From positions 844,148,001 to 844,212,000 of the forward strand of contig CM028129.1 of assembly GCA_016271365.2 (NCBI GenBank): a stretch of DNA of 64,000 bases, in the 5' to 3' direction. Made by a program: the position numbers and the translations under genes. This document shows, one piece after another, positions 57,030 to 64,000 of this stretch; position 1 is the stretch's first letter; each line of letters opens with the position of its first letter. A model generated the notes under the pieces. That model worked only from the letters and a program-made list of their open reading frames with translations. It searched no databases and was not told the DNA's origin. The DNA is from Neoceratodus forsteri (lineage: Eukaryota > Chordata > Ceratodontiformes > Ceratodontidae).

Positions 57030-59975
57030 GTGAGACGTAGGAGTGGAGGGAATAAGATATCCTGGAACTCTTGTGGGGGATGGGAAAAGAGTGGGCGGAT
57101 AGGGACAGTTAGAACCAGGAGGCGCCCTGGGGTGAAATGGATGCAGGAGCGAGGTCCATCATGTCTCGTATCCATACCCAAGGGCACTGACTTGATCAGG
57201 CAGGGGGTGGAGTCATCCTTGGAGTCTCGTCCCTTTCGGGCAGTGTTAAGCAATGCTAGGTCCATAAGAAATAAGACTACTTTGTTGGCAGAACTTGTTG
57301 CATCTGTGGACTTAGCTTGCATCACCAAGACCTGGCTTGATGAAAATGCGGGCCCCATTTTGGAGTCCGTGGTTCCGGACGGGTTCTCGGTGATTCACCG
57401 CCCGACAGTGGACCATGGGGTGGGGAAGTTGCAGTCTGTTTTAGACAGGAACTGGACCTCAGGGAAGTGTCAGTCAGATGTACCAACTCCTTTGAATGTA
57501 TTGTGGGTGCAGGTGCAGGTTTCAGGATACTTCTCATTTATCGTCCACCAGGTGATGGGAGGGAATTCCTGAGGGAGGCGGCAGATTTCATCGCCGAGAG
57601 GATTTTGGAATCCCCCCGATGGTTAATTCTGGGGGATTTCAATGCCTGGGTCGACGATGTACTCATGCTTTTTGGACAAAACCTCCTCCAATTAACTGAT
57701 TAATTGTGCCTGACATGGGTTATTACTGCTGCAACCCACCAGGGGGGACATTCATTGGACTTGATATTCCACCTGGGGATGGAAGTCTCTGATGTGGAGG
57801 TGGAGCCCATCAGTTGGTCTGACCATCACACCCTGAGGTTCAGTTTCACAGCTCCCTGAAAGAGGTCTGCCCCTAAGGAGACAGTACAGTTCCGTTCTTT
57901 GAGAGGAGTTACCTCAGAAGGCCTAATGCCGGAGTTGGACTTCTCGGGATCTACAATGGATAGCACTGACCCAGGGTCCTTAGTGCTAGCCTATAATAGG
58001 GCAGTTGTGAGGGCCCTGGATACCATTGCTCCATTCCATGTTCGTCCCTGTACTTTTCACCCTGGGGCTCCATGGTTTACCATGGAGATCCATGGGTTGA
58101 AGAGACAGGGCTGAAGACTGGAGAGATGCTGGCGGAAAACTCACCTGGAAGTTGACAGGCTTAGACTGTTAAATCATTATAAGATCTATCAGTTAGCAAT
58201 TTCCCATAAGAAGGCAGAGTTCTTGTCCAGGGAAATTGCTACAGCAAAGAATAGACCAGCCCAGCTCTTCCGGACTGTAGACAGACTGTGCAATCCAGTA
58301 TGTCTTCATACCGGTCGAGCGTTAACACAGTTACAGTGTGAGGAATTTGCGACATTCTTTAGTGATAAGGTGTCTGTTATCAGGGATGAAATTAGCCAGC
58401 ACCTCCCCATTGGGTCTTGCAGTGAACAATCGAGGAACACAAATACCCAACTAACTTGGTTCACTTTCAATCAACCGGCAGTCATGGATATAGTGAGGCT
58501 CGTCCAGACTTTGCATCCAACCTGCTGTAGTTTGGATCCAGGCCCTACTCACCTACTTGTGGGGTGTGTAGAGGTTATTTGCCCGATCCTTACTGGGATA
58601 GTAGTGGCATCATTGGAGAGCGGGATCTTTCCTGATCCCATGAAGGAGGCAATAGTACGCCCCCTCTTGAAAAAGCCCTCCCTTGATCCAGACTGCCCAG
58701 CAAACTACAGACCGATTTCGAATCTTCCCTTTTTGGGGAAGATTATCAAGAAGGTGGTTGCCTTGCAGCTGGAAGACCATTTAACCATCCGCAGTATCTA
58801 TGACCCTCTCCAGTCTGGCTTCAGGAAACAGCATAGTACTGAGATGGCTCTTGCACAGGTACTAAATGATCTTGTGATGGTGAGAGATCGGAGAACTCGT
58901 TCCATCTTAGTTCTCCTTGATCTCTCAGCAGCTTTTGACACTGTGGATCATGGGGTGCTGCTCGAATGCCTGTGGTTTCTCTGTGGACTAAGGGGGGGGT
59001 GGTTCACAGTTGGTTTAAATCTTTTCTGCAGGGTAGGACTCAGAAAGTAGTATCAGGGATTTATTCCTCGACCTCTCACTGCCTACGCTGTGGGGTGCCA
59101 CAGGGTTCGGTGTTGTCCCCCATGTTATTTGCAGTGTAAATGCTTCCATTGGGGGACATTATAAGACAATATGGATTGAGTTTTCATTACTATGCCGATG
59201 ACTCTCAACTCTATATGTCTTTTGTGCCTGAGCAGGAGTCTGAGTCAAATACATTGTTTAACAACTGCCTCCTGGAGATACAGAACTGGATGAGTACCAA
59301 CTGGCTGAAGTTGAACCCGGGAAAAATAGTGGTATTAGTGGTGGAATCGGGGGTGAGGATATCAAGTCCATGGGTGGGAAAACCCTCAGGTTTATTTCTG
59401 GGAGGAACCCCTCTTATGGCATCTGGTCAGGTACGTAACCTTGGTGTTATATTTGACGAGGGCCTGGGCCTGACCCTGAAGGCGCAGGTGTCGGCCGTAG
59501 TAAAATCATCCTTTTTTCATTTAAGGAATATAGCATGGGTGAAACACTTGATTCCATCAGAGGATCTTCCTGCCCTGGTCCACGCCTTTGTTGCCAGTCA
59601 TCTTGATTATTGCCCTTTATCTAGGGCTGCCGGGAGTGGATATTCGCCGCTTGCAGCTGGTGCAAAATGCAGTGGCTAGGATGTTGACTGGAAGCCCAAG
59701 GTCCAACCATATAACACCTGTGCTTCACGAGTTGCACTGGCTGCCTGTACAGTGGCGGATCACTTTCAAGGTCATGTTGATGACTTATAAAGCCCTACAC
59801 AGTTTGGGACCCCGCTACCTGGAAGAACTCCTGACTTCTTACTGTCCCTTCCACTCCCTTCAATCCTCTGGCAAGGGATTGCTAGAGATTCCCAGGGTAA
59901 CCTTAAAAACATCTGGTGGAAGAACATTTGCCTTTATGGCTCCTACCCTGTGGAATTCTCTACCTTGCCAGATAT
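57030..59975 (+). pseudogene. L2 ORF2 (endonuclease + reverse transcriptase), lightly broken
   Basis: The endonuclease begins FRAVLSNARSIRNKTTLLAE (about 57237) with ACITKTWLDE, where ITETWL is usual. LILGDFNAWVDD (57626) and ISWSDHHTLRFSF (57810) follow. The RT frame 58223-59050 has ANYRPISNLPFLGKIIKKVV, LQSGFRKQHSTEMALAQVLN and VLLDLSAAFDTVDHGVLLEC. A G-run near 58992 coincides with the loss of frame. Next come CGVPQGSVLSPMLFAV, a stop, and the intact catalytic HYYADDSQLY (about 59190). The C-terminus reads LHELHWLPVQWRITFKVMLM and APTLWNSLPCQI. It is about 950 codons in total, close to the usual L2 length. Few lesions suggest a younger copy than the CR1s. Confidence 0.85.
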
Positions 59976-60125
59976 GAAATAGCCTGATTGTGGAGGGCTT
60001 TAAAAAAGCTGTAAATACTTTTTTATTTAATCAAGCATTTTTAGTGACATAAATTATGCTAAATTTTGTTTTGAATATATTATTATTTATTATTGTGGTT
60101 TTAATACTGTATGTAGCATTTCATA

Positions 60126-60155
60126 AAGGTGCCCTGAGCTTGGGAAGGGCACCTT
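60126..60155 (+). promoter_or_regulatory. 3' stem-loop of the L2 RNA
   Basis: AAGGTGCCC (60126-60134) pairs perfectly with GGGCACCTT (60147-60155), leaving a 12-base loop. It lies 15 bases before the ACTT tail. A conserved 3' hairpin next to the tail is a known feature of L2-type LINEs, used for template recognition. Confidence 0.7.
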
Positions 60156-60170
60156 ATAGAAATAAACATT

Positions 60171-60190
60171 TACTTACTTACTTACTTACT
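60171..60190 (+). repeat. ACTT microsatellite, L2 3' tail
   Basis: Five TACT/ACTT units close the L2 copy. Confidence 0.8.
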
Positions 60191-60202
60191 ATGTTCCAAC
60201 CG

Positions 60203-60322
60203 AGCTGTCTTAGGTCACTGCACTAATTAACATTTGGCATTAGTATTTTGCACAACAAACATAGTTGTCTTAGGCCACTGCAGCAATTTGCATTTGGCAA
60301 TAGCATTTTGCACAACGCAATA
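60203..60322. repeat. 60-bp tandem duplication
   Basis: AGCTGTCTTAGGTCACTGCA at 60203 and AGTTGTCTTAGGCCACTGCA at 60263 start two units that share CATTTGGCA and AGCATTTTGCACAAC/AGTATTTTGCACAAC in phase. Confidence 0.75.
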
Positions 60323-61568
60323 CAGCTGTATCAATATGGGCCCAGAGACTTACAAGTTAATGGTTTGTTAGAGGTTTAACAGCCTGTAAAATAGCCTTAT
60401 GTATTGCATTTATATGTGTGTGTTTTTTTTTTGTTTCTGGGAAAACTATGCATTTGCTCCTGAATTTTCCTATTTTTTTTTAAAAGAACAATTCTTGACC
60501 AGTTATCAAATACCCCTTTTCCCAATTAAACAGGGTAACAACACAGTCTGACCTGACTTCAGTTTTTTAATCCTACATCTCCTATAGTTACTGTATGAAT
60601 TAAATGTGATTACAGCACCTAGAAACGAGAAGTTACTTCTCAGCTGGGATATCCTGAGTAAATAAATTGTAAAACAAATGTTATTTAAAGGTAAAGAAAT
60701 TGTTAATTTATCATTACCAGCAGCTTTTTTATATTTTTCATATCCAATCAGGAGGCTTTGCTCTGTATTTGTGTTCTAGTAATTTGTTTCTGAATGTTGT
60801 CTTGATTGTTTTTCAATTCCCAAAAGCAGCTTTGTTCTTCTGTGCTATACCTTTACAGGTACGTAGAGGCCAGATTGCCATGCCATGTTTCAAAGGTCAG
60901 ACAGAACTACAAGGCAGCCTACCCTCTCCCAGAATTGCAGAATCAATTGGCAAGCTCTGGTTCAGATCCGAACCAGTGGATGACCACATGGCCAGCCAAT
61001 CACAGAGCACTCCTTTTGGACTGAGGCCAGTCCTTAGTAGACAATGACCAGGGATCAGTCCCATGACCTCTGAAATTCAAAGGAGTTTTTGACAGGTCAA
61101 AAGCACTTTGCAAACATTAACAATACACACAGTTGGGAGGGAAATTGCTATTGATGAAAGGTAAAGGGACTTGTTCTTCAATACACAACTTCTATAAAAC
61201 ATATTTTTATGATCACTCGTTGAACTTATTTTCCAGATATAACATTTACTTGAATGGAAAAGAGCTTTTAGATGAAAATTTCTATTATTTTACTTTACCA
61301 TCTGGGAATATTAGAAATTAGTTACATTTTCTTTATAAAGCAGCAGTATTTGTAACTGGCAAAATATGTCATCATATAGATTTTAGCAAAAATATACAGT
61401 ATTTCTGACATACTCAGATTGAGCCTCATTTGTATTTATTTTTCTCAGATATTTTTAAAACAGCTGTTATAGCTAATTTTGTAATTACTGACTCACGTCA
61501 TTAAATATGTCTGCTACTCATCATTTTTTTTAAATCTCTTGCCTTGAGGTTACCTACCAGATGTACAT
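60323..61568. other. No recognised feature
   Basis: AT-rich, short frames only (longest 115 codons at 60700-61047, no motif). Nothing supports a gene. Confidence 0.4.
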
Positions 61569-61799
61569 ACTGGGCCAGATATTCAAAGGGGTTGCGCCTG
61601 GCGCAACCGAGTTGCACCGGCACAACCCCGCAATGCGCCCAGTCACCCATCGAATGACAGCTTACAGTATGGTCTGTAAGCCCGCTCATATCTGTGATTG
61701 TCTTGTCTTGTATAGTATGCTCTGCAAGCCCATTGGTCCAGTATGCGGTGGGTTGCAGCCACCTGCAGATGATGGGGGAGAAGCTGGGTGGCAGGGTCA

Positions 61800-62170
61800 T
61801 GTGCGGTGGGAGGGTGGGGGGTGCCACTAGGCCACCAGGGAGTGAGTGCTTTCAGTGTTACCTGCGATCGGGTTCCAGGCGGGATGGGGGACCACTTGAC
61901 CACTGGGGATTGTTCTTCTATCCTTGTACCAGTGATCATGGCTACGGGTGAGGGGTGGTCCCGCTAGACCACCAGGGATATGGACTCCATTCAATACACT
62001 GCAATCGGGGCTTCGGGAGGGGTGCCAGGACCACTAGACTACCAGGGCATTATGTCTATTCATTATTGCCATAATTGGGTCTACAGAAGGGAGGGGAATT
62101 CCACTGGACTACCAGAGATTGCCAGGAAGTCGGTTGTACCATGATCAGGGTTACAGGACTGGGGTGCCCT
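61800..62170. repeat. About 69-bp minisatellite, five copies, inside the DNA transposon
   Basis: CCACTAGGCCACCAGGGA or a close variant starts units at 61824, 61892, 61961, 62031 and 62101 (spacing 68-70 bp). Each is followed by GCGATCGGG/TGATCATGG/GCAATCGGG-type centres. Confidence 0.85.
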
Positions 62171-62362
62171 GGCACACCCACAGTCTGCACATCATTCTAT
62201 GCAGGGCACCTGGCATATTTTCCCGGGATGCCCTGTGCAATGCATGCATTTGGGGACATAATGACATGCAAATGGCCCCATTTGTGCCATGCATATATTA
62301 TGGCTCCATTTGCATGCACAAGTCTGAATATCACAGGTGATGCTCCCAGCACAACTACAGTT

Positions 62363-62409
62363 GCGCTGGCGCATTCCCAGTCCTCACTGTCTGGGGAATG
62401 TGCCAGCGC
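62363..62409. repeat. Hairpin, 18-19-bp arms
   Basis: GCGCTGGCGCATTCCCAG pairs with CTGGGGAATGTGCCAGCGC across a 10-base loop, with one mismatch and one bulge. Confidence 0.8.
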
Positions 62410-62439
62410 ATTGTCACTGCGCCATACACAGTCTGTGCC

Positions 62440-62481
62440 ATATTCAAAGGAGATGCACTATGGTGCATCATCTTTGAATAT
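62440..62481. repeat. 42-bp palindrome carrying terminal-like ATATTCAAAG arms
   Basis: ATATTCAAAGGAGATGCAC and the mirrored GTGCATCATCTTTGAATAT flank a 4-base centre. The arms repeat the element's own terminal ATATTCAAAG, so this may be a nested or duplicated end. Confidence 0.75.
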
Positions 62482-62568
62482 CTCCCTGTCTTGGCCCCGG
62501 TGCAGCTCAGATGTGCTGCGCCCTCCACTTACGCCAGTGCCTGGCACAGTCTGAATATCCGGCCCACT

Positions 62569-63013
62569 AGGTTTATAATGTGCATGTATTAGGATGGTGC
62601 AGCCACATGTTTCTGATGGTAAATAGCGCAGCACTGTAGTGTACCATGATATTTATTTTTTTAACTTCGAAATCCCATATCGTAGCTTATGAATGAAAGA
62701 AATATGGGTATATTAATGTTTTTTCTTAAAAAAATTATTGGCGAAAAAAAACTATACGATGACTAAGAAATACTACGTCTTTAAAGAGGATCAAATTTAA
62801 AACACTACATTAGTATGTAACATCGTTAAATTAATTGTATACAACAGCTAGAGACAAAATAGAAAGGAAGGGAATTTTTGTGTTATATGACACATCTCTT
62901 ACCTATCGTATCTCAAAGTGCTTTATAAACCATGAAGAGCAGCACCTGCCATTAGGTGAGGCATACAAGGAAATGAAGAGAGATAAAGGTGGCTTAAGCA
63001 AGGCTCCAGATGG
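62569..63013. other. No recognised feature
   Basis: AT-rich spacer without motifs. Confidence 0.4.
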
Positions 63014-63017
63014 TTAA

Positions 63018-63817
63018 AAGGATGCTGTCAGCACTTTACTTACTTTTCGGCAGGTACACCAAACATACCTCAACTGTCTGCAGCAGTCTATTACTTGATA
63101 CAGTAGATATGGCAGCAATGTACTCCCCAAAATAATATTTCCTTTTATTAATCTAATTGAAATTGGAAATTGCATTGGTCCCTTCAAATTCTCCCTGTAA
63201 CCAATGCCAAAGCACACTCACATTTGTAAATGGTGTTGAATACTGGAAGGCTTGTTCGCCTATCGTTGTACCCGAGTTAAGCTAAATACAGTTTCTTATA
63301 TGAGAAAGAAAACTGAACTCAGGAAGCTATTTCTGGTTTTCAAATGAGTGCTCAAAGTTAGTTAAATCATGGTCTGAAAGTTGAGCCATAATACTGGGCA
63401 TGCGCAATATCCATTTACATATACATGCATGCCCATATCATTGCTCTACTTTCAGACTGTGATTTAACTTACTCTGTGTGCTCGTTTGAAAATAAGAAAT
63501 AGTTTCCTGAGTTTAGCTTTCTTTCTCATATTAGAAACTGTATTTAGCTGAACTTGGGAACAACAAAAGGCGAACGAGCTTTCCAGCGCTTCAGTGTGAT
63601 GTACAAATGTGAGTGTGCTTTGGCATCAGGAGTAGGGAGTATTGGAGCAGACCGATGTGGTTTCACATTTCAATTAAATAAAAAAAAAAAAAGAAACATT
63701 ATTTCAGAGAGTACATCGCAGCCATATCTACTGCATTAAGAGACAGACTGCTGCAGGCAGTGCAGGCATGTTTGAGAGTGCTGGCCAAAAATTAAGTAAA
63801 GTGCTGACAGTGTTCCT
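63018..63817. mobile_element. 800-bp foldback MITE flanked by TTAA (Kolobok/T2-like)
   Basis: TTAA at 63014-63017 and 63818-63821 flanks two arms of nearly 400 bp in inverted orientation, with a short centre near 63410. The ends read TTAAAAGGATGCTGTCAGCAC and, from the right, TTAAAGGAACACTGTCAGCAC in parts. The right end fits TTAAAGGRR, the terminal signature of Xenopus T2 (Kolobok) MITEs. Matching inner blocks include GTCTGCAGCAGTCT/CTGCAGCAGTCTGTC, GCCAAAGCACACTCACATTT and ATGAGAAAGAAAACTGAACT. The centre carries GGGCATGCGC/GGGCATGCATG. No coding sequence is present. Confidence 0.8.
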
Positions 63818-63830
63818 TTAAGTAATACTT

Positions 63831-63847
63831 TAATAATAATAATAATA
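63831..63847. repeat. TAA microsatellite and start of a partial repeat
   Basis: A TAATAATAATAATAA run is followed by ACCTTATTTATAATGCGCC and AAGGTGCCTTGACAA, which resemble a LINE 3' end on the minus strand running out of the window. Confidence 0.45.
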
Positions 63848-64000
63848 CCTTATTTATAATGCGCCTTTCAGAAAATCAAGGTGCCTTGACAATAAGATAA
63901 AACAGAGTGCAATAAAACAATTAAATACAGTCGCTTATAAAATTCAGATGTCAAATAAAATCAAGCAGGGTAGGCTTGATGCCACAAATGGGTTCTTAGG

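Larger units (their letters stand above)
55789..60190 (+). mobile_element. L2 retrotransposon, nearly full length
   Basis: A 5' region with tandem units (55789-57020), a single ORF (about 57030-59975), a 3' UTR hairpin (60126-60155) and an ACTT tail (60171-60190) make a complete L2 layout. The coding part has a few frameshifts and stops but all motifs. Confidence 0.8.
61572..62565. mobile_element. Non-autonomous DNA transposon (994 bp) with internal minisatellite
   Basis: The left end GGGCCAGATATTCAAAG and the reverse complement of the right end, GGGCCGGATATTCAGAC, are inverted repeats. ACT at 61569-61571 and 62566-62568 is a candidate 3-bp target duplication. PIF/Harbinger elements duplicate 3 bp, usually TWA, so that superfamily is possible but unproven. 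Inside are a terminal hairpin (GGTTGCGCC/GGCGCAACC, 61590-61608), five 69-bp repeats and two more palindromes. No transposase is encoded. Confidence 0.75.

Noticed and set aside
60700..61047. 115-codon plus frame between L2 and the MITE
   Set aside because: Low-complexity start, no motif and no neighbouring coding signal.
61800..62170. CRISPR-like repeat array
   Set aside because: Repeats are diverged 69-bp tandem units with no unique spacers, inside a eukaryotic transposon.

Overview
The window looks like intergenic or intronic DNA from a large, transposon-rich, non-mammalian vertebrate genome. I could not support a single host exon. Every coding stretch I recognise belongs to a mobile element, and nearly all are broken. 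The mix is CR1 LINEs with SGNH-esterase ORF1s, L2, two other CR1/L2-superfamily LINEs, L1/Tx1-like LINEs, Penelope-like elements, a TTAAAGGRR-type (Kolobok/T2-like) foldback and a TTCTATG-type CR1 tail. This fits an amphibian best (a caecilian is my leading guess); a lungfish or similar giant genome is possible. That is inference from repeat content, not a database match.

Layout. 1.2-5.3 kb: a minus-strand CR1 with ORF1 and ORF2 (copy A). 5.8-6.4 kb: a Penelope-like RT fragment. 8.7-17.9 kb: a plus-strand CR1 (copy C), apparently split by a minus-strand CR1 (copy B, 8.98-12.95 kb) and again by a 5'-truncated LINE (15.6-16.8 kb). 19.2-21.5 kb: a repeat block bounded by inverted ends that holds three unrelated tandem arrays. 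22.1-23.0 kb: an L1 ORF1 relic. 23.3-37.6 kb: one CR1 (copy D) stretched to about 14 kb by three insertions whose target duplications can be read: a 566-bp GC-rich poly(A) retroposon (16-bp duplication), a 7.2-kb LTR retrotransposon (4-bp duplication) and a 1.1-kb unknown piece (candidate 7-bp duplication). 38.7-41.2 kb: an L1 ORF2 relic with a Penelope scrap. 41.9-45.4 kb: a LINE (copy E) split by a solo LTR of the same LTR family (4-bp duplication TATA). 45.4-51.0 kb: CR1 pieces and CR1 copy F with two small LINE tails inside. 51.0-55.4 kb: LINE G with an uninterrupted 564-codon reverse-transcriptase frame, cut by a foldback element. 55.8-60.2 kb: an L2 whose 5' region has 130-bp tandem units. 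61.57-62.57 kb: a non-autonomous DNA transposon with a 69-bp minisatellite inside. 63.02-63.82 kb: a large TTAA-flanked foldback element.

The most interesting items are: (1) the minus-strand LTR element, with a tRNA-Thr-like primer-binding site, 1.56-kb LTRs and an internal region that shows no reverse transcriptase but carries an unrecognised cysteine-cluster ORF and a second, decayed frame; (2) the 2.35-kb inverted-end element with its inverted 80-bp units, 292-295-bp units and regularly spaced palindromes; (3) the GC-rich poly(A) retroposon with a perfect 16-bp target duplication; (4) the two DNA elements whose interiors are minisatellites or giant palindromes. The nested insertions give a readable order of events, because removing each insert rejoins the host element's reading frame.
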